Of a stretch of 18,648 bases of DNA, positions 7,062 through 16,152 are shown in pieces (position 1 is the first letter of the stretch; every line of letters starts with the position of its first letter). The notes beneath the pieces were generated by a model. It saw nothing but the letters and a program-made list of their open reading frames with translations. It was not told the origin of the DNA and did no database searches. The stretch comes from Gardnerella vaginalis (lineage in GTDB: Bacteria > Actinomycetota > Actinomycetes > Actinomycetales > Bifidobacteriaceae), in NCBI RefSeq assembly GCF_001563665.1, contig NZ_KQ961856.1, positions 1 to 18,648 on the forward strand, in the 5' to 3' direction. The translations under genes and the position numbers were made by a program.

Positions 7062-8382
7062 CCATTGGATCCCATGCCGGTAAAACAATTGCTGGCTCTT
7101 GAAGTGCTTTGCGATATTCTTCCGGCAAAAGCGACTTAGGCACTGCAACTTCATACACATACTCACTAAACCAATCATCGCTCATAGTGAAGTAACCCTT
7201 ATCCGCAATATCCGCCCCCCAAGAGTTCTCAACACGCCAACGGCGAGTAGTTGTTCCATCATCAGCAACATCAACGCCAGCAAAAGCCATAGCATGATTC
7301 ATAGCAGAATCAGCAAAACGCACGCGATCTTCCTTATTCAAATCAAAATCAACGCCATAAACACGATCATATTCAAATAAGTCAGTAGCCCAAGCACCAT
7401 TAACGCGATCCATCATAGGATGGCAATCTGCACCAAACCAAACAGGAATACCCTGCTCAACAAGAATCTTCCTCACACAATCTTTCATAAATTGATTTGG
7501 AACATTCAAATACTCTGTAGCATCCCCACCAGCAACATTACCCAAGTGCTCAATAGCAATCTTCTTACCCTTAGGATGTTCTGCACGAGGATCGTCTACT
7601 AAGCACACATAATCCTCTAAACCAGCAGTAACATATTTCTTCCAAAACTCAACAGGAGTAATCTCGCCATCTCTATGGAAGTTTCCATCCTCATCAGTCC
7701 ACTCCCAATCAAAACTCTTTGGTGGCTGACCTAAATGAATCGTCAAAATCCTATGCCCTGCTGCAACAGTATTTGAAATAATGTCATCAATATCAGCAGA
7801 ATTCGCATACATATGCGCAACTGCAGTATGTAACAACTTACGCAACTGAGTATTCATAGCATCAGTGTCTTTAGAAGACTCAGTTTCTGGATACAAATCT
7901 TTAGGAACAGCGCCATACTTCTTATAGACGTTCATAGCCATAGTCCACTGACCACCATCGCCCATAACATCGTGAAGCAAATGTTGCAACAAACGAGAAT
8001 CATTTGGCTCGCCAGCACGCACAAGAGCAGCAACATCATTAAGGAAATAATTTACTCTTTCAAGCTTGTCATAATACATAGCGTAATTCTGAGAAAACTC
8101 AAAATCTTTAACTTTCAACGATTTCTTAGCAACAAAACGCGCAACATTCAAAGAACTAAACAACCAGCAACGACCAGAATGATCCTGATGCCTTGCATCT
8201 GCATTATCTACAATTGTTGAAAAACGGCGCTGCAAAAGACGAGATCTATCATAATTTAATGCAACTTTATCAATACCAGCAGCAGTAACACTGTTCATTG
8301 CCAAGCGATTCAAAGGATTATTATCAAAATCCTCACGCAAATCCTGTAACATCTCACTAGTTAAAGAAGTAAGAGCAACCAA
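7048..8382 (-). CDS. pepC: Aminopeptidase C (bleomycin hydrolase family, C1 cysteine peptidase)
   Basis: Cytoplasmic papain-fold aminopeptidase of the PepC/bleomycin hydrolase type, which trims peptides taken up by the cell. The 444-residue length is typical. The catalytic set is complete: Gln66, Cys72 in SGRCWLFSSLN, His363 in MNHAMAFAGV and Asn386 in VENSWG. The protein ends in PAWDPMGALA; in this family the C-terminal tail lies in the active-site cleft and enforces aminopeptidase specificity. The start is TTG with AAAGG seven bases upstream, and the N-terminus (EMLQDLREDFDNNPLNRLAMN) fits the family. The gene is preceded by an AT-rich stretch of tctaa-like repeats (8383-8440). Its last codons form one arm of a long palindrome. 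Confidence 0.96.
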   Translation of the reverse strand: MVALTSLTSEMLQDLREDFDNNPLNRLAMNSVTAAGIDKVALNYDRSRLLQRRFSTIVDNADARHQDHSGRCWLFSSLNVARFVAKKSLKVKDFEFSQNYAMYYDKLERVNYFLNDVAALVRAGEPNDSRLLQHLLHDVMGDGGQWTMAMNVYKKYGAVPKDLYPETESSKDTDAMNTQLRKLLHTAVAHMYANSADIDDIISNTVAAGHRILTIHLGQPPKSFDWEWTDEDGNFHRDGEITPVEFWKKYVTAGLEDYVCLVDDPRAEHPKGKKIAIEHLGNVAGGDATEYLNVPNQFMKDCVRKILVEQGIPVWFGADCHPMMDRVNGAWATDLFEYDRVYGVDFDLNKEDRVRFADSAMNHAMAFAGVDVADDGTTTRRWRVENSWGADIADKGYFTMSDDWFSEYVYEVAVPKSLLPEEYRKALQEPAIVLPAWDPMGALA

Positions 8383-8543
8383 TTTCTAACCTTTCTAATT
8401 ATCTAATTTTCTAACTATTTAATTATCTAAATTGTTTAATTGTTTTCTTAAAAACACAAGTAAGCGCTAGCATAAAACAACATCAACCATATAAAGCTAA
8501 TATCAACTAGCACTATAATAATCAGCCAGAGCAAAGAGCAAAC
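8383..8543. other. AT-rich spacer upstream of pepC
   Basis: About 160 bases between the DivIVA-like gene and pepC. The right-hand part next to pepC is built from imperfect copies of tctaatt/tctaact. No terminator for the coiled-coil gene and no clear promoter could be identified. Confidence 0.5.
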
Positions 8544-10043
8544 TTACTCTCGCGAATCTTCTGATTCAGATGATTCAGCTGATTCAGCAAGAGCAGCCTG
8601 AACCTCACGCTGAGCATCACGCCGAACTTCACGCTGAGCATCAGAGTCCACTTCAGCGTTCACACCAGAATTATGCACATCAGCTGAACCTTCTACAGAA
8701 TCAGCCAAAGAATTACCTGCAGACTCATCTAAACTTTCAAAACTATCATTCAAATTCGTAGACTCATCATCAGAATTTTGCTGCTTTGAATCTCCAAAAT
8801 CAAAACCTGCAAAAGCGTTAGTAAATAGCGAGCGCAATTCTGTAACACGCTGCGTAATAGTAGCTTCACGATGCTGCAATTGATTCAATCTAGCAGTCAT
8901 GCCATCTAGCTCCTGCTGAGCAGCACCCCTACGCTCTTCAACTTGTTCAGTTGCTTCTTTCATAGCTTTTCTAACTATTTGTGCAGCTTGCTCATCTGCA
9001 GACTTATGAGTTTGAGCAGCATAATCATCTGCATCTTGATGAATAGATTTTGCACGAGCAATTAACGCATCAGCTTCTTCTTGTGCAGCTCTCTGCCGAT
9101 CTTTCAAACCTAAAAGTAAAGCATCCACCTTTTTAGTTGCCTCATCTTGCTGTTGAGCAATATCAGCGCGAATCTGCTCAACTTCTGCACTAACTTGACT
9201 CATAGTCTTAGTTCGCTCTACTTGAGCAGCATCAGCAATTTCTTGTGCTTTAGCGCTAGCAGCATCAGTAATTTCACCAGCTTTACGCTGAGCTTCAGCC
9301 ATCATTTTTGAAGCACGCTCTCGCATATCAGCTAACTTTTTATTTGCTTCAGAAAGAGCAGTTTCAATTTGATCATTAGTTTCAGCTTTAGCGTGCGCAA
9401 TCTCTTCATTTGCAGCTGAACGCTGTTGAGCTATTGCCTTAGCAGCCTCTGCTTTCATTTCAGCAATATTTCGCTCCTGCTGAGATAATTCAGAAGCCAT
9501 CTTCTTATTATGTTCTTCGCGAGCATTATTTAATTCCAAAGTTGTTGAATCGCGTTGAGCGTCAACATCCCTTTGAGCAGAAGAACGAAGTCTTTCAGAA
9601 TCCTCTTTAGCAGCGTTCAACATCTGTTCAGATTTTTTAGTCGCATTTGAAAGTAAAGTATCTGCTTTAGTTTGCGATTCCTGCAACAAATGCTCAGCAT
9701 CTAATTTTGCATTATTTAATAAAGTTCCAGCTTGAGCACGAGCATTCTTTTTAATAGATGCAGCATCCTGTTTAGCACGCTCTAATAATTGAGCACTTGT
9801 TTGTTCTGCAGAAGCCAATAATTGCTGAGCATTAGCACCTAGAGAAGCAAAAGTACTACCATTTTTTGCACGCTTAACATTATTCTTTTCTTCTTGCAAT
9901 TGTGCTTGAAGTTGCAAAATAGATTCATCACTAGAACGTACTTGTTCTCGCAAACGTGCTACCGTGCGCTCATAGTTTGCGATAGCTTTATTTACTTCTT
10001 CTTTGTCGTATCCGCGTAAAGCAACGGAAAATCGATCCACCAT
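8544..10043 (-). CDS. DivIVA-like coiled-coil protein
   Basis: I chose the ATG at 10043 (499 residues) because AAAGGA lies five to seven bases upstream and because the protein then begins with MVDRFSVALRGYDKEEVNKA, which resembles the N-terminal membrane-binding domain of DivIVA/Wag31 proteins. Residues about 15-405 are an almost continuous Ala/Glu/Lys/Gln-rich coiled coil with repeated AKxDAxxL-type heptads. The tail (about 410-499) is acidic, Ser-rich and probably disordered, with a short duplication DAQREVR / DAQREVQ. In Actinobacteria such proteins mark cell poles and organise wall growth, acting at the membrane's cytoplasmic face. It follows pcp by 161 bases. The length and composition exceed simple DivIVA, so it may instead be a Scy/FilP-like scaffold; family assignment rests mainly on the N-terminus. 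Confidence 0.8.
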   Translation of the reverse strand: MVDRFSVALRGYDKEEVNKAIANYERTVARLREQVRSSDESILQLQAQLQEEKNNVKRAKNGSTFASLGANAQQLLASAEQTSAQLLERAKQDAASIKKNARAQAGTLLNNAKLDAEHLLQESQTKADTLLSNATKKSEQMLNAAKEDSERLRSSAQRDVDAQRDSTTLELNNAREEHNKKMASELSQQERNIAEMKAEAAKAIAQQRSAANEEIAHAKAETNDQIETALSEANKKLADMRERASKMMAEAQRKAGEITDAASAKAQEIADAAQVERTKTMSQVSAEVEQIRADIAQQQDEATKKVDALLLGLKDRQRAAQEEADALIARAKSIHQDADDYAAQTHKSADEQAAQIVRKAMKEATEQVEERRGAAQQELDGMTARLNQLQHREATITQRVTELRSLFTNAFAGFDFGDSKQQNSDDESTNLNDSFESLDESAGNSLADSVEGSADVHNSGVNAEVDSDAQREVRRDAQREVQAALAESAESSESEDSRE

Positions 10044-10204
10044 GGCATTCCTTTCACAAACCAACATAGCGCAACATGCTAAGCTGCGCACGCATATATC
10101 AGCACTAACGCTATCACTTACTAGCACAAAAGACTCGGGCGTGTCGCGCACTACGTATTTTAGAAAAATATCTTTTATTCTTCTCTGTATACATCTTCAA
10201 TAAA

Positions 10205-10876
10205 CTACTCAAGTAGCATGTTTAAAGACGAAGGTTTCAAATAATATTTCACAGCTTCACTTACAATATCTTGACCAGCTTTAATTTGCAATTGCAAAGG
10301 TAAACCATGACGAGCATCATGAGATGCAACAACAGGAGGAAAACTAACGAATCCAGCTAACAATTTCCTATCGTGATTATTAGTAGACCAGTTTAATAAT
10401 CTGTAGAAAAGTGAATTACATACGTAAGTCCCAGCATCAGAACTTAAAGTAGATGCAATACCCTCACGAGCAAAATCATTCAAAATCATGCGCAATGGCA
10501 AACGAGTCCAATAAGCAGCTGGACCATTATCAACAATAGACATACGCTGAGGACGGCGATTATCAACATCAGGCATTTTTGTATCCATCATATTCGTTGC
10601 GCAACGCTCTAATTGCACTCCACGAGCAGAATGTTTTACACCTGTCGAAATCACAATATTCGCATTCTCTTTCTCGATTGTTTCTAATAATTCAGGCCAA
10701 GAATTAGCAAAACTTATTGGAAGCATCACAGATGTTACTCTTATATTCACATCACTTGAAATAGAAAATTGATCACTTTCCATTTTTGATAGCGCACTCG
10801 GGACTTCAAAAGAAGGATTTATTTCAAGATCCGCATAAGGCCCAAATCCAGAAATCACTATGTTTATTTGTTGCAT
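10205..10876 (-). CDS. pcp: Pyrrolidone-carboxylate peptidase family protein, catalytic His apparently missing
   Basis: Family C15 cysteine peptidase, which removes N-terminal pyroglutamate from peptides in the cytoplasm. The 223-residue length is normal. Recognisable segments: SGFGPYADLEINPS (9-22), Glu90 in QLERCATN, NGPAAYWTRLPLR (117-129), and Cys153 in AGTYVCNSLFY. The usual GF(I/V)HxP motif with the catalytic histidine reads GFVSFPP, so Ser178 replaces His. A histidine nearby (SHDARHG, 185-191) could conceivably substitute, but this is speculation. The gene may therefore be inactive or altered as a peptidase although its frame is intact. It starts 12 bases after the pgeF stop with AAGG upstream, so it is almost certainly co-transcribed with pgeF. 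Confidence 0.88.
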   Translation of the reverse strand: MQQINIVISGFGPYADLEINPSFEVPSALSKMESDQFSISSDVNIRVTSVMLPISFANSWPELLETIEKENANIVISTGVKHSARGVQLERCATNMMDTKMPDVDNRRPQRMSIVDNGPAAYWTRLPLRMILNDFAREGIASTLSSDAGTYVCNSLFYRLLNWSTNNHDRKLLAGFVSFPPVVASHDARHGLPLQLQIKAGQDIVSEAVKYYLKPSSLNMLLE

Positions 10877-10888
10877 AATTTTAGCCTT

Positions 10889-11854
10889 CTACTTGTCTTT
10901 GATTATAAGCGCAAGCAATCTTCCTTCGTGAGATTTGCCAGAAACAACTGCACGGCGATGAGAATACCAAAGCGGATTTTCAAAAGTGCAAAGAGGATTA
11001 TCAAGAGTCTTCAATCTTTCTTCCAAAGAAGATCCTTCACAATCAGAATCACAAATTTCTTTTAATTCAACATCTTCAGATAAATATTTTGTTGCAGCGT
11101 CAACTCTAGGCAAAGAATCAACAATATTAGAAACACCAGCAAGAGCTAAATCTATACGTGCAGCTTCAGCAATATCAATACCAACTCCACCAAATCTAGT
11201 GCGTGAAACTGTTTGCGGATATCTACGCTCAAAATCGCGAGCAATATCATTGCCAACTTCATAACAATTTGCACAAATGCAAGGGCCTAAAACTGCTGTT
11301 ATGCGCGCGAGATCAGCACCCTTTTTGCACATAGCATCAATAGTAGCCTCAAGCACACCAGCCATAAGACCTTTTCTTCCACAATGAGCTGCAGCAATCA
11401 CACCAGCATAATCATCTGCAAGCAAAACAGGCAAACAATCTGCTGCAAACATACCTAAAGCTAGAGAACTTAAAGTAGAAACTTGTGCATCTGCATCAAT
11501 TTTTAATTTTAAATCCGCAAAACCTGTAGCATCAAACCCATAATTCGTGTTAAACGAATTTATTATATTATCAGAATCAAAAACTTCTTTCCCATGAACT
11601 TGACTAACCAAACACAAGTCAGCTTGCAAAGTCCTGCGTAACGCAAAACGATTACTAAAAATAGCTTCAGGATTATCTCCGCCACGACCACCAAGATTTA
11701 ATGACGCAAAATCACCTTCAGAAACACCACCCAATCGCGTTGTAAAAACAGCACGAGTGCGCTCACCTAAAACAATCGGAATAGTTACAGGAATTGGTAT
11801 ACCTTCATCGTCAACTTGAGCAATAGGCATACCAGTTACACTAGTTTCTTGCAT
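10889..11854 (-). CDS. pgeF: Laccase-domain protein, peptidoglycan editing factor PgeF (YfiH family)
   Basis: YfiH/PgeF family; E. coli PgeF prevents wrong amino acids in peptidoglycan stem peptides, while other members have been described as multicopper-type oxidases or purine nucleoside enzymes. The 321 residues include FTTRLGGVSEGDFASLNLG (37-55), His87 in QVHGKEV, Cys140 in AADCLPVLLAD, His157 in AAHCGRKGL, and LGPCICANCYEVG (189-201). The His/Cys/His set is the conserved zinc-binding active site. The C-terminus keeps the CTF...YSHRR end seen in the family. It is longer than the usual 240-260 residues because of extra segments, for example residues 92-125 and 250-285. It lies between the aldo/keto reductase (40 bases) and pcp (12 bases). 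The ATG at 11854 has only a weak site; Met9 is an alternative. Confidence 0.92.
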   Translation of the reverse strand: MQETSVTGMPIAQVDDEGIPIPVTIPIVLGERTRAVFTTRLGGVSEGDFASLNLGGRGGDNPEAIFSNRFALRRTLQADLCLVSQVHGKEVFDSDNIINSFNTNYGFDATGFADLKLKIDADAQVSTLSSLALGMFAADCLPVLLADDYAGVIAAAHCGRKGLMAGVLEATIDAMCKKGADLARITAVLGPCICANCYEVGNDIARDFERRYPQTVSRTRFGGVGIDIAEAARIDLALAGVSNIVDSLPRVDAATKYLSEDVELKEICDSDCEGSSLEERLKTLDNPLCTFENPLWYSHRRAVVSGKSHEGRLLALIIKDK

Positions 11855-11870
11855 TTTTCTGCTTTCTTTT

Positions 11871-11922
11871 AAGATAAATAAGCTAATTCTTCTATTAAGA
11901 TAAATAAGCTAATTCTTCATCG
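11871..11922. repeat. 26-bp tandem duplication across the aldo/keto reductase stop codon
   Basis: Copies at 11871-11896 and 11897-11922 share aagataaataagctaattc and a few further bases. The duplicated stretch contains the last codons and the TAA stop of the aldo/keto reductase, so a second in-line copy of the gene end sits in the 40-base gap before pgeF. Confidence 0.92.
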
Positions 11923-12758
11923 CTTAATTGCAATTGCGAAGCTTTCAAACTATCCAAAATCGTTGCAGGACGATGCGCTCCCGGTATCACAAACACATGA
12001 TTTCCTTTTGCAAGCTCCCACGCCAAAACAACCTGCTGATAACTTACTTTGTGAGCTTCACCAACTTTACGGAAAGGATCAAAAAGATGATCGTCATATG
12101 GGTGACGAAATCCTCCTAAAGGACTCCAACAAACGAAAGCAATACCGAGTTTTTCGCAATATTTCAAAGTATCTTCATTTTCTAGATGAACTGGAGAATA
12201 TTGATTTTGAACTGCAACAAGCTTTTTGCCAAGAATGCTGCGAGCAATATCAATTTGCTCAACAGACGCATTTGATATACCTATTTCTTTAGCAACTCCT
12301 TCATCTAAAAGCTGCTTCATAGCTTCAATTGACTCATTGTACGGAACACACGGATCTGGCCTATGAAAATAAAGTAAATCAATTGTATCTACGCCAAGAG
12401 CCATAGCAGATTCTTTAGCTCGAAGTATTAAATGTTCAGGATTACCATCTTTACCCCACGTTGGACGTCCTTCAGTGAAATTACGAAAATGTCCAACTTT
12501 CGTTGCAACTAAAATAGAAGATTTATCACCATTCCACGTGCTTAAAGCTTCGCGCACAAGTTTTTCACCAGTTTGCTCTTCTCCTCCTGAACAATAGTAT
12601 GCCCATGCAGTATCAATATGCGTACAACCTGCATCAAGAGCAGCATGAATAGTTTCAATGCCCATATTGTGACCAAGATTATTTTCAATCGTAAGAGGCA
12701 TCTCACCAAAACCAATAGCTGTTGTATTAAAAGAGCCTATTGTGCGATTCATAAGCAT
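11895..12758 (-). CDS. Aldo/keto reductase
   Basis: NADPH-dependent aldo/keto reductase of the TIM-barrel superfamily, about 287 residues, acting in the cytoplasm; the physiological substrate cannot be read from sequence. The catalytic tetrad is present: Asp49 in THIDTAWAYY, Tyr54 or Tyr55, Lys87 in VATKVG and His132 in LLYFHRP. Further family marks are GISNAS, WSPLGG and the cofactor-side VIPGAHRP near the C-terminus. The start may be the ATG at 12758 or the third residue (Met3); both lie close to a GGGGTG-like site. First gene of a probable aldo/keto reductase-pgeF-pcp transcript, downstream of the pnp terminator. Its 3' end is tandemly duplicated. Confidence 0.93.
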   Translation of the reverse strand: MLMNRTIGSFNTTAIGFGEMPLTIENNLGHNMGIETIHAALDAGCTHIDTAWAYYCSGGEEQTGEKLVREALSTWNGDKSSILVATKVGHFRNFTEGRPTWGKDGNPEHLILRAKESAMALGVDTIDLLYFHRPDPCVPYNESIEAMKQLLDEGVAKEIGISNASVEQIDIARSILGKKLVAVQNQYSPVHLENEDTLKYCEKLGIAFVCWSPLGGFRHPYDDHLFDPFRKVGEAHKVSYQQVVLAWELAKGNHVFVIPGAHRPATILDSLKASQLQLSDEELAYLS

Positions 12759-12835
12759 ATCTGCACCCCATGTTTATAAATGATAAGTATTAGTTGTAAT
12801 AATAATTGTAAGTAATAACTATTCGCGAAATAACA

Positions 12836-12868
12836 AATGCCTCCAAGCGCAAAAAGCTTGAAGGCATT
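12836..12868 (-). terminator. Rho-independent terminator after pnp
   Basis: aatgcctccaagc (12836-12848) and gcttgaaggcatt (12856-12868) pair over 13 positions with one mismatch around a 7-base A-rich loop. On the minus strand it is followed by a moderately T-rich stretch. A second AT-only palindrome, tagattttaaaatcta (12878-12893), lies between it and the pnp stop. Confidence 0.7.
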
Positions 12869-12909
12869 TCATAACTTTAGATTTTAAAATCTAAAATTTT
12901 ATAAGTTTT

Positions 12910-12949
12910 ATGAGATTAGTCTTCGTTAAATGAGATTAGTCTTCATCAA
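12910..12949. repeat. 20-bp tandem duplication at the pnp stop codon
   Basis: Copies at 12910-12929 and 12930-12949 share atgagattagtcttc and start identically. The second copy contains the last codons and TAA stop of pnp; the first lies just downstream of the gene. Confidence 0.88.
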
Positions 12950-15773
12950 ACGGATCAAAATCGCGGCGCACTCTACGGCGCGGACGCTCAGTGCGATTCT
13001 CGCGAGATGAACGATATTCATCATAATGATTATCGTCAGCAGCATAGCGAGGATTGCGTTCTGTTGATCTACGATCCATTGAAACACGGCGATTCGTGCG
13101 ATCAGAGCGATTTGCATAACGCGAATCACGATCTTCTTCGCGGTTATCACGACGATTGTCGCGATTATCACGATTATCTCTAGAATCACGACTATCTCGC
13201 GCATCTCTAGAATCTAAATCATCATGATCCTCTCGCGGCGCGCGGCGGCGCGGACGATCCTCAAAATCGCTCTCATCATATCTACTATCGCGGCGACTAT
13301 CTCGCGCATCTCTAGAATCACGATCATCATATCTACTATCACGATCGCTATAACGATTCTCACGATTTTCACGATTCTCACGATTCTCACGATCGTCTAA
13401 ATCCTCGCGAGATACTCGGCGGCGCGGACGATCCTCGCGATCCTCACGATCATCTCGCGAAGCACGAGAACGAGTAGCGCGATAATCTCCACGAGAATCA
13501 CCACGATTTTCGCGATCATCTCTAGATGAACGCCCACGATTCTCACGAGGAGAAGGCGCAGAAGTTTCTTGATCCTCATAGCCTGGGATAGCCAAGGAAA
13601 TCTTGCCGCGCTCATCTACGCTCTGCACTATAACCTCAACGTTATCGCCTTCTTTAAGCACATCTTCAACAGTGTCGATTCGAGAACCATTTGCCAAATT
13701 GCGAACTTGAGAAATATGCAATAATCCATCAGTTCCAGGAGTTAAATTAACAAACGCACCAAAACTTGTAGTTTTAACAACTTTACCTGTAAAGGTTTCA
13801 CCAGCTTTTGGAATACGAGGGTTTGCAATAGAATCAATGATTTCTTTAGCTTTAGCAGCAGCTTCACCGCCTTCAGAAGAAATATAGACAGTACCATCAT
13901 CTTCAATTGCAATCTCAGCGCCAGTTTCTTCCTGAATCTGGTTAATCATCTTACCCTTAGGGCCAATTACTTCGCCAATCTTATCAACAGGAATTGTTGT
14001 TGTAATAATACGAGGAGCAAATGGACTCATTTCTGCTGGGCAATCAATGCACTCGTTAATAACTTCAAGAATAGTTGCACGAGCTTCATGAGCTTGCTGT
14101 AAAGCAGAAGCCAAAATATCAGCTGGAATACCATCAAGCTTGGTATCAAGTTGCAAAGCAGTAATAAATTCAGAAGTACCAGCTACCTTGAAATCCATAT
14201 CGCCAAAAGCATCTTCTGCACCCAAAATATCTGTTAATGTTTTGAAAATATGCTTTCCATCAACATCTCCAGAAACTAAGCCCATAGCAATACCTGCAAC
14301 TGGAGCTTTCAAAGGAACTCCTGCAGCTAGTAAGGAAAGCGTTGAAGCGCAAACAGAACCCATAGATGTTGAACCATTAGATCCAATAGCCTCAGAAACC
14401 TGACGAATAGCGTATGGGAACTCATCGCGAGTTGGAAGAACTGGAACTAAAGCCTTTTCCGCTAACGCACCGTGACCAATTTCACGGCGCTTTGGAGAAC
14501 CAACGCGACCAGTTTCACCAGTGGAATATGGAGGCATTTCATAATTATGCATGTATCGCTTGGTTTGTGGGCCAGAAAGCGCATCAACCTGCTGCTCCAT
14601 CTTCAACATGTTCAAAGTAGTTACGCCCAAAATCTGAGTTTCACCACGTTGGAATAATGCAGAACCATGAACGCGAGGTACGATATCAACTTCAGCACTA
14701 AGAGTACGAATATCACGTAAGCCGCGACCGTCAATACGATAATCTTGAGTTAAGATACGGCGGCGAACAATTTGACGTTGCAATTCCTTGAACGCATTGC
14801 CAAGTTCTTTTTCTTTCTCAGCATCATCCATATCAGTGAACTCTTCAGCAAGAGTTGTGCGAACGCCTTCCTTGATTTGCTCAATGCGCTCTTGACGAGG
14901 CAATTTTTCAGCAATAGAAAGAGCTTCGTCCAAATCTTTATGAGCAATCTCATCAATGCGAGAATAAAGCTCATCAGTATACTCTGGGAAAAGCTGGAAT
15001 TCCTTAGTTTCCTTAGATGCAATACGCTTCAACTCATTTTGAGCATCGCAAATTACTTTAATAAAAGGCTTAGCAGCTTCCAAACCACCAGCAACAACTT
15101 CCTCATCAGGCTTAGTTTGATCTTCATCGTAAATCAAAGTCCAAGCGTTCTTACCGGCACCTGCTTCAATCATTGCAATAGCTACATCGCCATTTTCAAT
15201 CACTCGACCTGCAACAACAATCTCGAAAACAGCACGCTCACGCTCACTCCAACGTGGGAACGCAACCCACTGACCGTCAATCAGCGCCAAACGGACACCA
15301 GAAACTGGACCTTCAAATGGCAAACCAGAAATCATAGTAGATGCAGATGCAGCATTCAATGCGATTACATCGTATGCATCGTCAGGATTTATTGCCAAAA
15401 TTGTTTCAACAACCTGAACTTCATTACGTAGAGTATGTGGGAATAATGGACGCAATGGGCGATCTATAATCCTGCATGCCAAAGTTGCTTCATTTGAAGG
15501 ACGTCCTTCACGGCGGAAGAAAGATCCTGGAATTTTGCCAGCAGCATACATCTTTTCTTCCACATCAACAGTTAGAGGGAAGAAATCGTAGTTTTCTTTT
15601 GGACTAGATCCTGCAGTCGTCGTAGACAAAATCATGGAATCATCATCCAAATATGCCGCCACAGCTCCATCAGCTTGCTGTGCAAGGCGACCAGTTTCAA
15701 AGCGTAACGTACGCTTACCAAATGAACCATTATCAATAACGGCTTCTACAGCCTTAATTTCGGGACCCTCCAC
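12936..15773 (-). CDS. pnp: Polyribonucleotide nucleotidyltransferase with long charged tail
   Basis: PNPase, the phosphate-dependent 3'-5' exoribonuclease of RNA turnover. Domain order in the 945 residues: first RNase PH-like domain (about 15-150, with [17 protein letters not shown]), helical linker, second RNase PH-like domain (about 335-560, with active-site region [12 protein letters not shown]), KH domain (about 590-655, [12 protein letters not shown]) and S1 domain (about 658-725, [13 protein letters not shown]). PNPases are usually 700-750 residues; here a tail of about 214 residues rich in Arg, Asp, Asn, Ser and Glu follows, with four ENR repeats and recurrent RPRRR. Other Actinobacteria also carry charged PNPase tails, but the composition here is extreme. 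The GTG start has AAAGGAGG five bases upstream. It follows rpsO, as in many bacteria, but with a terminator between them. Confidence 0.97.
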   Translation of the reverse strand: MEGPEIKAVEAVIDNGSFGKRTLRFETGRLAQQADGAVAAYLDDDSMILSTTTAGSSPKENYDFFPLTVDVEEKMYAAGKIPGSFFRREGRPSNEATLACRIIDRPLRPLFPHTLRNEVQVVETILAINPDDAYDVIALNAASASTMISGLPFEGPVSGVRLALIDGQWVAFPRWSERERAVFEIVVAGRVIENGDVAIAMIEAGAGKNAWTLIYDEDQTKPDEEVVAGGLEAAKPFIKVICDAQNELKRIASKETKEFQLFPEYTDELYSRIDEIAHKDLDEALSIAEKLPRQERIEQIKEGVRTTLAEEFTDMDDAEKEKELGNAFKELQRQIVRRRILTQDYRIDGRGLRDIRTLSAEVDIVPRVHGSALFQRGETQILGVTTLNMLKMEQQVDALSGPQTKRYMHNYEMPPYSTGETGRVGSPKRREIGHGALAEKALVPVLPTRDEFPYAIRQVSEAIGSNGSTSMGSVCASTLSLLAAGVPLKAPVAGIAMGLVSGDVDGKHIFKTLTDILGAEDAFGDMDFKVAGTSEFITALQLDTKLDGIPADILASALQQAHEARATILEVINECIDCPAEMSPFAPRIITTTIPVDKIGEVIGPKGKMINQIQEETGAEIAIEDDGTVYISSEGGEAAAKAKEIIDSIANPRIPKAGETFTGKVVKTTSFGAFVNLTPGTDGLLHISQVRNLANGSRIDTVEDVLKEGDNVEVIVQSVDERGKISLAIPGYEDQETSAPSPRENRGRSSRDDRENRGDSRGDYRATRSRASRDDREDREDRPRRRVSREDLDDRENRENRENRENRYSDRDSRYDDRDSRDARDSRRDSRYDESDFEDRPRRRAPREDHDDLDSRDARDSRDSRDNRDNRDNRRDNREEDRDSRYANRSDRTNRRVSMDRRSTERNPRYAADDNHYDEYRSSRENRTERPRRRVRRDFDPFDED
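13354..13389. repeat. 9-bp repeat, four copies, encoding ENR units in the PNPase tail
   Basis: Units at 13354, 13363, 13372 and 13381 (cgattctca, one variant cgattttca) encode tandem Glu-Asn-Arg. They lie within a wider 12980-13560 stretch of related cgatt/cgaga-type repeats. All are in frame. Confidence 0.9.
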
Positions 15774-16114
15774 GGGTTCCTCCTTTTCTTTAACTTACCT
15801 AACCAACCAACATGCGTAGTAACATTGGCGACTTCGTATTGTTGCTATCTGTACAAATTTCACAATGCTTGAATATTATGCGCCAATATTTCGTAGTGTT
15901 TTTTGTTTCGGTTACTTCAATCATCCGTATTCAATTATGTTTTAAATCTTCAGTTATAAATCTTAAATATCCACAAAATCACGAGTAATCACAAGTCATC
16001 GCGAATCATCACAAGTTATTTCATCTTATTCATCTTAACGAATTCACAAATTTTATCTTAACAAATCAAAAATCTTAACAAACGGAACAATACTAAACAA
16101 ATCACAGAAATCAA
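15774..16114. other. Intergenic region between rpsO terminator and pnp
   Basis: About 340 bases, AT-rich, with many loose repeats such as atcttaac and aatcatcacaagt at 15950-16110. It must hold the pnp promoter, since a terminator precedes it, but I could not identify a convincing -35/-10 pair. No ORF or tRNA is seen. Confidence 0.5.
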
Positions 16115-16146
16115 ATAAAAGACCCAGGCATAATAACACCTGGGTC
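16115..16146 (-). terminator. Rho-independent terminator after rpsO
   Basis: gacccagg (16121-16128) pairs perfectly with cctgggtc (16139-16146) around a 10-base loop. The minus strand continues with a TTTTATTTG run at 16120-16112. It lies six bases past the rpsO stop and should separate most rpsO transcription from pnp. Confidence 0.9.
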
Positions 16147-16152
16147 ACAAGA

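Noticed and set aside
12926..13615. Extra minus-strand open frames within the PNPase tail region
   Set aside because: They read the repetitive tail DNA in another frame (long runs of I/V/A); the pnp frame continues unbroken through it.
14772..15431. A 219-codon open frame on the plus strand opposite pnp
   Set aside because: It is antisense to a certain PNPase gene, has low-complexity composition and no plausible start site or homology; a shadow frame.
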